Assembly: GCA_905221605.1 (NCBI GenBank)
Contig: CAJNDS010000907.1
Location: 1-25,000, forward strand
DNA: 25,000 nt
Direction: 5' to 3'
From: Symbiodinium natans
Taxonomy: Eukaryota > Sar > Dinophyceae > Suessiales > Symbiodiniaceae
Shown here: piece by piece, positions 7,301 to 14,449 of the stretch
How positions within the stretch are numbered: position 1 is the first letter of the stretch
Layout of the letters: every line of letters begins with the position of its first letter
Made by a program: the position numbers and the translations under genes
The notes under the pieces: generated by a model
Seen by the model: only the letters and a program-made list of their open reading frames with translations
Told to the model about the DNA's origin: nothing
The model's database searches: none

Positions 7301-9068
7301 CTCAATCTTCTGCAACGGAGTCATTTGCTCGTCCTTCAGGATGGGAACGATGCCTGCACGAATGTCCCAGCCGAACGCGGCCCAAGAACACATTTTGCTA
7401 GTCAAGACCGAGCGGCGCTTGGAAAAATCCACACCCTCGCTGGGCTGCACCAGTCCAAGTGCCTCAGGACAATTTAAGGGGCGCCGCGAACCAAACGATC
7501 TTGCAATGTAACCCCCACAGCCGTTTTGCAATGCCCAATGCCATCTGGTTAATGAAAAAATACAAAACACCTCCCACCCATCCACCGAGTACAATATCAT
7601 ACCGAACCCTACGGTGCATTCGGAGTCTGCAACATTAAGGCGGACACTTGAGTGTAGGTTCGCATTCAGGTTGCGTCGGTGTTTTTCTGCACTCATGGCC
7701 TCTCTTTCAGATTTGACCTTTTCTCTCAGTTCTCGTTCACTTGCATTCAAGGTCTTCTGGCTCCAATCGCTTACATCAGCCAGCTCTAGATATGCCTTTT
7801 CAGCATCTCCCAAGGATACTTGGTTCGCGTGCCACTCAACATCCCTTTTAAGGCTCAGGGCTTGCACCCTACGGCGACTAAATTTTCTTTTTAAGGTTTA
7901 GGGCTTGCCACCCCATATCCACGTCTAGGGCTGAGGGTAAGGTTGGCCCCCAAACCCCCCCTTTTAGGGTTCCAAGATCTCCTTTCAAGGTGCCGCGGCT
8001 CCCATCCCAGTGGTCATGGGTAAAGCCTTCAGGCCTCCAAAGGGACAAACTTGCAGGCAAGCACCAAAAAAGTATACCTTTCTAGAAACTAGCTACCATC
8101 GCAGGGACCGGTGCGTGTGTTTTTGATGCGTCTTTTCTGCTTATATTATGTTAGGGTCACATTGATAACCCCGCCCCAGAATCTGGGTCTGGGGGGTCTG
8201 GGGGTGTGGGGTCTGGGGATCTGACTGCAGTTTCACTCAAAAGCAATCTGCAGCAAGATTTTGGATCCCTGGCCAGCCGATTTTAATCATTGTCACCCCA
8301 TTTATTATTTCACCGGACCCCCTTTTATAGAGCTGTTTAGGGTTTAGACATGTGAACCCGGAACCCGGAACCTTCTCCTAATGGAAAGAAGTCTTGGACT
8401 GCGATCCCCGGGCCGGCCGAATAATAACACTTTTCGCCCCGTCAAAAAAATGAGGTTGACATTGCGGTCGATCTTCCGCCCGAACGACTTCTCGAGCGTA
8501 AGAGGGCACGGACGGCGATGTTGTTGCACGGCTTTTGCACATTTTGATACATCTTGCACACTGTCTGAGTGGTAAACTGCATCGTTCAGCTCTGAAGCCT
8601 CACGTCGCGACACTCCCACTGACGTGGCGTCTGGCTAATGATTAGCGGCTAATGTCCTCCTGCCTTCTGTGGTAACTTCGTGACCATGTAAGACGTGAAG
8701 CCGCCAGAGCCTGGCCCGAAGTTGCATCCACTCGCATGGACATATTGGATGCAGTATGGGCATTCCCCCCCGTGACATTAATATTTGTGCCAAACATTGC
8801 CAAACCATGCTCGCTTCCTGACCTGAGAGCGCATGTACAAAACGAGTAATTTGCTTGTTCTTTGCAGGCCTTCCTTGTCGTAGGCAGAAGCCCTGTGCAA
8901 TCCCTCATGCTATGGGCTATGGGACATGGCAAGTCCGCAGTCTTATGTTGAGTGTTTGACCTTGCGACCTGGCGACATGTCTAGCCTTTCTGATTCTGGC
9001 CTTCCAACTTGTTGCATTCGGATTGGCTCATGTTCATCATTTCTCAAAATTCTTTCGAAGACTTGAAT
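4164..9068 (-). CDS. Multi-exon orphan gene (whole model, about 13 exons)
   Basis: From 9068 down to 4164 the minus strand carries a chain of open, protein-like segments bounded by AG acceptors and GT donors, listed one by one below. Intron phases agree at eight successive junctions: 8489-8598 to 7173-7877, then 7173-7877 through 5761-6111 step by step, then 5492-5601 to 5305-5433 to 5117-5217, and 4640-4822 to 4164-4392. Two junctions are unresolved: the donor of the 5761-6111 exon and the joint between 5117-5217 and 4640-4822, where phases disagree. The product would be roughly 800-850 residues, soluble and charged with one coiled-coil-like stretch. I recognise no domain. The true first exon is not identified. 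The model could also be two genes, since exon 5761-6111 holds an ATG at 6102 in a strong GCCATGG context. Confidence 0.5.
4640..4822 (-). CDS. Orphan gene exon, about 61 codons
   Basis: Follows TTCAAG, with G as first exon base. The frame reads RSIVEKFNTEHQMEAFTCAV, then LKELGGRTAMNKGRYWRLAK, clearly protein-like. A GTGCCC donor at 4639 splits an Ile codon completed by the final exon. A second frame from the same acceptor (VRKENAQYRREVQHRAPDGG, 30 codons) would fit the phase of the exon before, so two readings compete here. Confidence 0.5.
5117..5217 (-). CDS. Orphan gene exon, 33 codons
   Basis: Begins after AAGCAG and reads RAAMATMDTA and then ALSGRTFWRNAYRTWLLQCA before a GTAGAC donor. 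The preceding junction is phase-consistent. The next identified exon needs another phase, so an exon between 4823 and 5116 or a different donor is implied. Confidence 0.5.
5305..5433 (-). CDS. Orphan gene exon, 42 codons
   Basis: After GCTCAG the frame reads ARLELVERRSQALSGSVWRN, then EDEASLSRLLTISHTLR. The GTGGTC donor at 5304 leaves one base, giving a Trp codon across the junction. Phases agree with both neighbours through introns of 58 and 87 nt. No family recognised. Confidence 0.55.
5492..5601 (-). CDS. Orphan gene exon, about 36 codons
   Basis: Starts after TGCCCAG and reads ESRLDVAEALEQFRLVGAAG, then MAGTIKNDHALKY, strongly helical and protein-like. A GTCGTA donor at 5491 leaves one base of an Arg codon that the next exon completes; a GTATCG donor five bases earlier is the alternative but breaks the phase. 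Confidence 0.5.
5761..6111 (-). CDS. Orphan gene exon with a possible internal start
   Basis: A TTCTAG acceptor precedes 6111, in phase 0 with the exon before. The frame reads LRQALLEQELDIFRERFNDL, then an Arg-rich stretch and SLRLCVGERSDRLREEEFGE, and later a Gln/Ser/Pro-rich region. ATG at 6102 sits in GCCATGG, an excellent initiation context, so this might be the first coding exon of a separate downstream gene. The 3' border is unresolved: the frame stops at a TAG at 5761-5763, and a GTTAGC donor near 5850 would give the phase that the next exon needs. Confidence 0.5.
   Translation of the reverse strand, partial: GKAMAKPSSNAQPLRQALLEQELDIFRERFNDLYARPRAKRSLRLCVGERSDRLREEEFGEALAVGAPVPQRPQGMRTEASQRGSLQKQLSSNSGLAMSEAVTQNETIHKLLVMVV
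6182..6428 (-). CDS. Orphan gene exon, 82 codons
   Basis: Follows a CTCAG acceptor and stays open to a GTTTGA donor at 6181. It reads ISPKLTGATSLGMPIPLVHA, later PFFPPLACGDKAVDV and NTIFVIVTNQNTANLKGTSA. The alternating beta-like pattern and lack of low complexity make this one of the most convincing exons. It is in the same frame as the preceding segment, separated by a TAG, so a single read-through or nonsense mutation is an alternative to splicing. Confidence 0.5.
6498..6726 (-). CDS. Orphan gene exon, about 76 codons
   Basis: Begins after TTCAG at 6727 in phase 1 and reads QVEAGVGAPHNASDTANPLR, then SLQKDVSNSLRFLNSNQIKF, a short hydrophobic patch (CSFWFILVFL) and VDMEVVPGAHL. I end it at a GTCAGC donor after 6498, which matches the next exon. 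The same frame continues past that donor through a Cys/Glu-rich stretch to a TAG at 6437-6439. The hydrophobic patch may be part of a further small intron. Confidence 0.4.
6792..6876 (-). CDS. Orphan gene exon, 28 codons
   Basis: Directly after the TTTGCAG acceptor the frame reads HPDRLRLYENFFHAAKGPNK and then AWDELVAS. A GTCACA donor leaves one base of a codon, which the next exon completes to TGT (Cys). Aromatic, basic and helical in composition; no family recognised. Confidence 0.5.
6877..6913 (-). other. Putative 37-nt intron
   Basis: Starts GTAAAA, ends TTTGCAG and lies between two phase-0 borders. It is short even for this window. The sequence could instead be coding in the upstream frame, which stays open through it; only a transcript would decide. 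Confidence 0.4.
6914..7073 (-). CDS. Orphan gene exon, 53 codons
   Basis: The acceptor AAAG precedes 7073 and the frame is closed by a TAA just upstream, which places the exon border tightly. It reads AEWDFVLQLDQMWHGQIWTH, then NEDSIEKNVAKSPDKGMIRA, and meets a GTAAAA donor at 6913. It enters in phase 2 and leaves in phase 0, matching both neighbours. The tryptophan and acidic pattern is protein-like, but I recognise no family. Confidence 0.5.
7140..7172. repeat. Telomere-like CCCTAAGCCCTAAA patch
   Basis: About 20 bases of CCCTAA-type sequence lie within the putative intron 7074-7172, at its donor end. It is one of several interstitial telomere-like patches in the window. Confidence 0.6.
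7173..7877 (-). CDS. Orphan gene, large exon of about 235 codons
   Basis: The longest non-repetitive open frame in the window. It begins after a TTTAG acceptor and ends at a GTTTAG donor that fits the next exon's phase. The first third is charged and coiled-coil-like (ASERELREKVKSEREAMSAE); the last third is helical and hydrophobic-patterned (QKIEAHRLHAFAFLRNALIG, then MQEMLMLPGV). The middle, about 7450-7620, contains tryptophan-rich sequence (WEVFCIFSLTRWHWALQNG) that looks less natural and may be a stop-free intron between a GT near 7607 and the GTGCAG acceptor near 7443. No known domain; no credible ATG at the start, so it is internal. Confidence 0.5.
7878..8488 (-). other. Putative 611-nt intron with telomere-like and G-rich patches
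   Basis: The stretch holds GTTTAGGGTTTAGACA near 8338, a GGGTCTGGGG-type repeat at about 8181-8222, and CCCTAAACC-like sequence near 7893-7970 read on the minus strand. No open protein-like segment with splice borders was found inside it. Confidence 0.4.
8489..8598 (-). CDS. Orphan gene exon, 36 codons
   Basis: Acceptor GTGAG precedes 8598, with G as the first exon base (the AG|G form common in dinoflagellates). It starts in phase 0, matching the preceding exon, and reads ASELNDAVYHSDSVQDVSKC and on through CAKAVQQHRRPCPLT. I chose the donor at GTCGTT after 8489, which leaves two bases of a codon and fits the next exon; other donors (GTATCA, GTGCCC) are possible. Confidence 0.4.
8599..8960. 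other. Probable intron; two competing open frames, neither called
   Basis: On the minus strand two frames are open together over about 8640-8930 (one with GLAMFGTNINVTGGNAHTAS, the other with MQLRARLWRLHVLHGHE). Neither has decisive splice borders or a motif, so I leave it as intron or unknown. Confidence 0.3.
8961..9068 (-). CDS. Orphan gene exon, 36 codons
   Basis: A CAG acceptor precedes 9068 and a GTCAAA donor follows 8961. The frame is open edge to edge, exactly 108 bases, phase 0 at both ends. It reads FERILRNDEHEPIRMQQVGR and then a Pro-Glu-Ser-Glu-rich tail ending SPGRK. The composition is convincingly coding; no family is recognised. It is the rightmost exon I can tie to this gene. 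Confidence 0.55.
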
Positions 9069-9361
9069 CTGGGATGTTGCGTGACTTTTTGATTTTGGCT
9101 TGATGGGCACCGTGAAGGAGCGCCTCGAATGTAAAGGTTGGCACCACCGTGAAGGAGCTCCTGCAGATCTTTGCATTCTGCATAGTGACAACCATGCTGG
9201 TCTGGTCACTGGTACGAGATCTGGAAGAAGAGTTTTACAAGGGCAGACTTGGCCGTCGCAGTTCAGGACTCAGAACCTAAACCCATGTCCAGTTGTAGAG
9301 CTTTGCATCGTTCGGGTGAGGGCGTACTTTGGAGGTGGGGGAGGGGGGGCGTCAATTTAGG

Positions 9362-9478
9362 CACCCCCCACCCCCCCCCACCCCCACCCCCACCCCCCCC
9401 CACCCCCCTCCACCCCCACCCCCCCCCACCCCCCCCCCCACCCCCCCCACCCCCCCCCCCCACCCCGCCCCCCACCCG
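9362..9478. repeat. C-rich (CACCCCC)n tract, G-quadruplex potential
   Basis: About 117 bases made almost only of C runs interrupted by single A or T. The minus strand is G-runs of 4-10 split by T or A, matching the standard pattern for G-quadruplex formation. Proline- or glycine-rich open frames through it are by-products of composition. It lies between the orphan gene and the first ankyrin locus. Confidence 0.9.
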
Positions 9479-9792
9479 CACCAGTTGGCTTGGGATGTGA
9501 CTTGTTGTTTTTGCGCAGGCTGAATTTGTCAGCTCTTGACACCTTGGCCCAGTGCAGCTGCAGAGCTTTCAAGGTGCCTGGTTGCGGACTCCACATGCTC
9601 AGGGGGTAGCGCTTGGCCAGGCCGAGGCGGGTCGCGTAGCGTTGAAATTACACCCGCTTCAACCCCAGAATTCTGTCCCCATAGCGTAGCTGTCATCGCA
9701 TCTCTCAAGACGTTCCAAGACTGGTCACGGGCTAATTGCAGTCACAACTCGTGAAGCCTGCAACTTACCCTGCAGGCGAGTGGTACTTGCAA
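9479..9792. other. No confident exon
   Basis: Ordinary-composition sequence between the C-rich tract and the ankyrin exons. I found no exon with clear borders; it may be intron or intergenic. Confidence 0.4.
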
Positions 9793-9891
9793 CTACGTGT
9801 CCACATGGGCAATTTTGCCCCAGCTCTCCTTCACCATTCGCGAGTTTCCATTGAAGCAGGCGTGGTGCAACGGTGTCCAGCCATCGACATC
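9793..9891 (-). CDS. Ankyrin repeat exon (second half of a repeat)
   Basis: Reads DVDGWTPLHHACFNGNSRMV and then KESWGKIAHVDT before a TAG at 9793-9795. The DGWTPLHHA signature is the start of an ankyrin repeat helix pair, which mediates protein-protein contacts. It follows the neighbouring ankyrin exon through a 79-nt intron and joins in phase 0 to give GADPDVK-DVDGWTPL, the spacing expected of an ankyrin repeat. The 3' end may be a real C-terminus or, more likely, there is a donor near GTGGAC and the gene continues. Confidence 0.65.
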   Translation of the reverse strand, partial: DVDGWTPLHHACFNGNSRMVKESWGKIAHVDT

Positions 9892-9970
9892 CTTTGACGC
9901 AACGCGATGAGCAGAACCGTACAAGGTCTTTTTTCCAAGAGATAAACTGGGTACATTTGCACCGACAGGC
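9892..9970 (-). other. Putative 79-nt intron with GC donor
   Basis: Read on the minus strand the intron begins GCCTGTCGG after AAG and ends GTCAAAG before GAT. A GC donor and AG|G acceptor are known dinoflagellate variants. It is chosen because it restores the ankyrin consensus in frame; the nearest GT donor (GTGCAA, eight bases further in) does not. Confidence 0.55.
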
Positions 9971-10140
9971 CTTCACGTCAGGATCCGCACCGTTGCTAAT
10001 CAAAAGGGTCGCGATCTCTGGAAGATCCTTCCAACGATCGCAGCAGCTCAACATAGCTATCAACGCAGCTGAGCGCATCTGAAAGTTCAACGCCTTCCGG
10101 GCTGCCACATGCAGAGCTGCTCGCCCTCGCGCATTTTTGC
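9971..10140 (-). CDS. Ankyrin repeat exon (first half), 56 codons
   Basis: Reads GRAALHVAARKALNFQ, then about 20 extra residues (QMRSAALIAMLSCCDRWKDL) and EIATLLISNGADPDVK. ALHVAARK and LLISNGADPD are ankyrin helix and loop signatures. The insertion between the two helices is unusual. I start it after GCAAAG at 10141; the upstream frame is closed by a TGA near 10178. It leaves in phase 0. Role: presumably a protein-interaction scaffold; partners cannot be inferred. Confidence 0.65.
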
Positions 10141-11450
10141 CTTTGCAGCTGTCGTCCAGACTCTCGAGATGTTCCAATCAGCAAGTGTACATCACATCGA
10201 TTGTTTCTCAATATTCCTTCACCCGAAAAAGGAAATTACTCGTGCAGAGTGTTAAAATCTTTCGCGGCGACTTTCGCGAACTTTCACTGGACGTTCATCT
10301 CAGGCCAACATGTTGCAGATGCCATGTTGTGTGACGCGATGGAGCTTGCCTCTTAAGCTCTGAAATGAGTGGCACGTCCGCTGTTTGTGGCCATCTGCCA
10401 ACCACTGGACGAATACTGTATGTTAATGGTCTCACACGCAAGAAGATGAAAATGGCTGGGTCAAAGGCTACCTGCGGGTCGCAGATTTCAAACGTCTTTT
10501 GCGAATGTCACTAACACAGGGCATAGCGCAGAACTTTCGCGACAAAATGAAACTTGTCGCGTTTCTTTCGCCAGTCTGCGTGCCAGGCAAGGCTGCTTGT
10601 TAAAGCTCGACAACAAAACCTTTTGAACAACCTTCAAATTGGGCGGACGATCTTGGAGCCAAAGCCAAAACCAGGTATTCTCTGTTATACCTTTCCTGTC
10701 ATGTCCTATAGCAAACTTATAGCAACTCAGTATCTCATCACAATGGCCTTGTCTCAAATTGGCATGCATTGCCCAAAGTGTGTCTTCTTGTTCACCCCCG
10801 GCATCCTTCGTGTTAACCCTCTTTGTGCGCCCTCAATATTTCTATCTTGAACCCACTTCCCTGACCCCCCGTATCATTACTGTGGCCTTGATTTTAAACT
10901 CTCTCCCTATCCATGAGGTCTAAATCCCTAACCAGCATGCACTTCCTCGCAAGGCATTGCCGGGGAAAATCCGCCCAAGCACCACAATTTTCGAAGTTGG
11001 CAAACAGTGGTCATTTTCTCAAAAAAGTTACTCATCCAAAATGTGTCGTGGGATGCGTGTAGCTGGGGGGCCGCCTCATGTCCAAGAGAACAAGAGCCTC
11101 CCATACAGAAGATGAGCAAGTAGTATATTCCCATCCAAACCCCCCGTTATCCTCGCAAATGCACTAGCTCTTCAAAACAGTATAGGGCGGAGGGACTCGA
11201 GAATAAACGGGGTTGACTTTGAATTTCAACAGCCACACCCCAGGCCAACATGTTTTAGTATTAGGGGAAGAGTTTTGGGTTGAGGTCAAAAGTTGAGGGT
11301 TGAGGTCCGAAGCTTGGGATTTGAGGAAATCCAATCCCCATAGGCCCGCAAACCTTCGTGCTTGCGTCCAGTGACCGACCGGCTGTCTGGAAAACCCAAG
11401 CCGTGCACATTTTGCAAGCACCGTGCCAGCGCAGTGCTGGCGCCAGCAAG
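10141..11450. other. Long stretch without a supported gene
   Basis: Several open frames exist on the minus strand (for example 10488-10769, and a short one near 10320-10460 containing VPLISELKRQ), but none has firm borders or a recognised motif. If the ankyrin gene continues upstream, its exons are probably here. Bases 11270-11330 are a GTTGAGG-rich low-complexity stretch. Confidence 0.4.
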
Positions 11451-11715
11451 CCACTATTTTCCAGCCCCAAAACACACCAAAACCATGTTTGTTGGCACGG
11501 CGTTGCAAGCCCCCACACGGGTCAAAGCATGATTCCCAATCCTTTCTGCCAGAAAAAAGGGCTAGGAACCATAGTAGTCAGCCCCAAAACGAACACCACG
11601 CGTCGCTGGCATTGTACTTTCCAGCCAGAGCCTGCCGAAAGCATGATTCCACGTGATTCCCAACCCCCAACTCGAACAGGGCAGTTTGGAACAATCGTTT
11701 CCAGCCAAGCCCCAC
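11451..11715. repeat. Diverged direct repeat, CAGCCCCAAAAC ... AGCATGATTCC
   Basis: Two imperfect copies start at CAGCCCCAAAAC near 11462 and 11580; both carry AAAGCATGATTCC about 65-70 bases later. TTTCCAGCC appears three times. Open frames cross it on both strands, but with no protein-like pattern. Confidence 0.5.
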
Positions 11716-11905
11716 GTTCATGGCAGATGTTACAATGCTAACTTGACCAAATGCCTGCACGCTTTCCTTGCTTCTGTTTAAGCATGCCTAACACTTCTTA
11801 GACTGACAAAAAGCTAGTGCTATACCAGCCCCACATTGGTAATTCAAACATATTGGTAGTGCACTGCTCGTCTGGCGGTCAAGTTTTTTAAGAACATACG
11901 ACGGT

Positions 11906-12003
11906 CTAGAAGACGATTGGCCCGAAAGCATCGATTTGCCGTGTGTTGACTTTAGACTAGAAGACGATTGGCCCGAAAGCATCGATTTGCCGTGTGTTGA
12001 CTC
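11906..12003. repeat. Tandem duplication, 51-bp period
   Basis: The 46 bases from CTAGAAGACGATTGGCC to GTGTGTTGACT occur twice, at 11906 and 11957, without a mismatch. A recent tandem duplication at the left edge of the large repeat domain. Confidence 0.9.
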
Positions 12004-12262
12004 TATGCACTTCTCTCTATGCACTCGAACTGTATGCACTTGGACAACTGTATGCACTTATGGTTGCATACTCACTTGCATACTGCACTTGTATGCACTT
12101 CAACTGCGTGGCATTCAAGTGTGTTGACTTGAATGCCATGCACTTGTGGTCAACTCTATTAACGTCATTGGAATTCAATACATCTGAAGTTAACGGACTT
12201 GAACTCGACATTTTTCAACTTAGTGCACTTGAGCAACTGTAAGAACTTCACTTGTATGCACC
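12004..12262. repeat. TATGCACTT/TGCACTTG interspersed repeat
   Basis: Many copies of TATGCACTT and GCACTTG at irregular 10-20 bp spacing, with GAATGCCA and GAATTCAATAC interludes. The CTCTATGCACTTC form reappears at 13480-13650, on the other side of the 12.4-13.4 kb arrays. Confidence 0.75.
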
Positions 12263-12463
12263 CGACTCGGCTGCGCACGTCCAATCCACGCGAAGCCATG
12301 ATTGAAAAGACAAAAAACACAAAAATATCCAACGCGAGAACCGTCAGCCAGGAGCATCATCGGCAGTAGCTCTGAAGTCCAAGCTCATAGTCCACAGCGC
12401 CTTTCAGGAAGCAACAACTCAGCATGCACGCATCATGAAGGCACAGAAGCGAAGAGAAACCCA

Positions 12464-12590
12464 GGAATTCGAGTCCCACGATATTTGCGAGGTTTTCTTC
12501 AGGCCCCGGAATTCGAGTCCCACGATATTTGCGAGGTTTTCGACGCCCCGCAATTCGAGTCCCACGATATTTGCGAGGTTTTCGACGGCT
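12464..12590. repeat. Three-copy tandem repeat, 42-44 bp
   Basis: Copies of AATTCGAGTCCCACGATATT followed by TGCGAGGTTTTC start at 12466, 12510 and 12552. Only the linker between copies varies. The frames are open, but nothing supports translation. Confidence 0.9.
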
Positions 12591-12607
12591 GTCCTAGAAG
12601 CGTGCGC

Positions 12608-12915
12608 CGGCCCCATTCAGTATACTACTTTTGTACTACAGAGATGGATTTGGAGAGGGGGGCTCTCCCAAAAGCCCGCGCCGGCCCTATTCAGTACTAC
12701 TCTTGTGCTACAGAGGAGGATTCTTAAGCCCAAAAGAGCGCACCGGCCCTGTACAGTACTACTGGTGTACTACAAAGGACGTTTTCGGTCACAAAAAAAA
12801 ACGCAAAAAAACACGAGGGTTCAGTACTACTTTTGTACTACAGAGGAGGATTTTTAAAGCCCAAAAGAGCGTATTGGCTTTGTATAGTAATATTCTTGTA
12901 CTACAAAGGACGTTG
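12608..12915. repeat. Compound repeat with CAGTACTAC/TTGTACTACA hairpins
   Basis: Five or so units of the form CAGTACTAC-N-TTTGTACTACAGAGGAGG or ...ACAAAGGACGTT, with CCCAAAAGAGCG linkers. AGTACTACTTTTGTACTA is an imperfect inverted repeat, so each unit can form a small hairpin. The larger period is about 150 bp, with two alternating unit types. Confidence 0.8.
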
Positions 12916-12947
12916 TCGGTGAAACAAAACAATGCAAAAAACATGAG

Positions 12948-13285
12948 GGTTTTAGCACCTCTGCCACGCGGAAACCCGCAGAGGGGTTGCGTTTGTATGT
13001 CAAAAAAAGCAAAAACACGATGGTGTTGGCACCGCGACCACGCCGAAACCCGCAGAGGGGTTGCGTTTGTATGTCAAAAACACGACGGTTTTGGCACCGC
13101 GACCACGCCGAAACCTGCAGAGGGTTGTCCGCGCAGAGCAAGAAACGTTAAAAAAAAAACACGACGGTTTTAGCACCGCGACCATTCCGAAACCCGCAGA
13201 GGGTTGTCCGCGCACAGCAAGAAACGTAAAAAAGCGACGGTTTTAGCACCGCGACCACGCCGAAACCCGCAGAGGGTTGCAATCC
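12948..13285. repeat. Five-copy tandem repeat, 63-79 bp
   Basis: The core TTTTAGCACCGCGACCACGC followed by CGAAACCCGCAGAGGGTTG starts at about 12951, 13026, 13090, 13169 and 13241. Linkers come in two kinds (CGTTTGTATGTCAAAAA and TCCGCGCAGAGCAAGAAACG). Frames on both strands are open (repeated APRPRRNPQR on plus), but the array looks like non-coding satellite. Confidence 0.9.
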
Positions 13286-13344
13286 CGATTGACGACGTCA
13301 ACCCTGCCCGCCGCCTTAAAAAGAGTAAATGTAGGACTGGGTAC

Positions 13345-13478
13345 GAAGGTCTGCTAAATTCTACTAAAATCTCGAAAATTCTACTAAATTGTACTAAAAT
13401 TCTACTAAAGTCTCGTAAATTTTCTTAAATTCTACTCTATTGTACTAAAATCTCGTGAATTCTACTCTGTGCTCTTCA
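13345..13478. repeat. ATTCTACTAAAATCTCG repeat
   Basis: Irregular copies of AATTCTACTAAA and ATCTCGTAAA, AT-rich compared with neighbours and ending where the TATGCACTT-type repeat resumes. Confidence 0.75.
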
Positions 13479-13650
13479 CTCTTGCACTAGACTCTATGCA
13501 CTTCACTCTGTGCACTTAACTCTATGCACTTCACTCTATGTTGTTGGGTCAGAGCTCTTCACTCTATGCACTTAACTCTATGCCCTTGACTCTATGTACT
13601 TCACTCTATGTTGTTGACTCTATGCACTTCAAACTATATGTTGTTGGGTC
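13479..13650. repeat. CTCTATGCACTTCA repeat, second block
   Basis: Repeats of CTCTATGCACTT and CACTCTATGTTGTTGGGTCA, related to the block at 12004-12262. Two copies of TTGTTGGGTCAGAG lie at about 13541 and 13640. Confidence 0.8.
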
Positions 13651-13949
13651 AGAGAGCTCCGCACGGAAGAACCCTTCGCGATGCTTTCGGGAAAAACAGC
13701 GAGGGGGTTGGGAGGGCGAAGGGCACTCCTTTCAGCCGCTGCCCCATTTGCAAGCAAAATCTTGACATAATAAGCTTACACAACAGCAGCCTAACAAGGA
13801 ATCTAAAGCCAAGCTCCAAAAACCCACACGATAACCCTTCGGAACTCATTAGGGAGGGGCAACTCCTCTTTGAGCATGAGATGGTGCGTTACCCTTCTTT
13901 ATTCCCGGAGGGGAGGTGCGGGATTACATTTTGGAAGAACAAAGTTTGA
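13650..13949 (+). CDS. Open frame with CPIC motif (weak)
   Basis: A plus-strand frame after the repeat block reads FSRCPICKQNLDIISLHN, then LKPSSKNPHDNPSELIREGQ and LFEHEMVRYPSLFPEGRCG before a TGA. CPIC is the kind of pair seen in zinc-binding fingers, but no second Cys/His pair with suitable spacing is clear. No ATG is well placed. It could be an exon or chance; it would be on the opposite strand to the supported genes around it. Confidence 0.2.
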   Translation, partial: QRAPHGRTLRDAFGKNSEGVGRAKGTPFSRCPICKQNLDIISLHNSSLTRNLKPSSKNPHDNPSELIREGQLLFEHEMVRYPSLFPEGRCGITFWKNKV

Positions 13950-13954
13950 AAGAC

Positions 13955-14402
13955 ATGTTGGAAAGGCCTCGTCTGGATTGTCAGAAGAAGACGCAAAGGT
14001 TGTTCAAAGATCAACTTAAGGCTTCTTTAGCCCTGTTTGGGCTTGAACTTTGAAATCTTTCGTGTTTTTGAACAAAAACTCTTCCAAAATACCCAAAAGA
14101 TTGGAAGCCTCTTTAGGCTGTTTGCGAGGGAGGCCGAAAAGTACTGAAAGATAATGAAAGAAGGTTTTAAGCTTTTCAAGATCTCGCTGGTCTGGCTAGT
14201 CTGGGTTCCGGGGGAGGCCGAAACTGTTTGAGAAAAACTGAAACTTTAGAAAACTTTGGCATTGTAGTTGTTTCAAAGACTTCAGAATCTCTGCTATTTG
14301 GAAAGGCCTCTTTGGCTGGCCCGGGTTCCGGGGATGCCGATTTTTTTAAAGAAAATCTTTGACGCTTTTGAACGTATTGAACCTTTGGAAAACGATTGCG
14401 CG

Positions 14403-14449
<47 letters not shown>

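Noticed and set aside
9249-9596. Proline-rich and glycine-rich open frames
   Set aside because: They are translations of the C-run tract; all three frames on each strand stay open.
10320-10470. Possible ubiquitin-like N-terminal segment (VPLISELKRQ) upstream of the ankyrin exons
   Set aside because: Dinoflagellate ankyrin proteins often start with such a domain, but here only about ten residues are suggestive, the frame stops soon after, and no start codon or donor fits.
12302-13246. Chain of plus-strand frames with repeated APRPRRNPQR and FESHDICEVF units
   Set aside because: They track the tandem DNA arrays exactly and switch frame between arrays; no sign of a gene.
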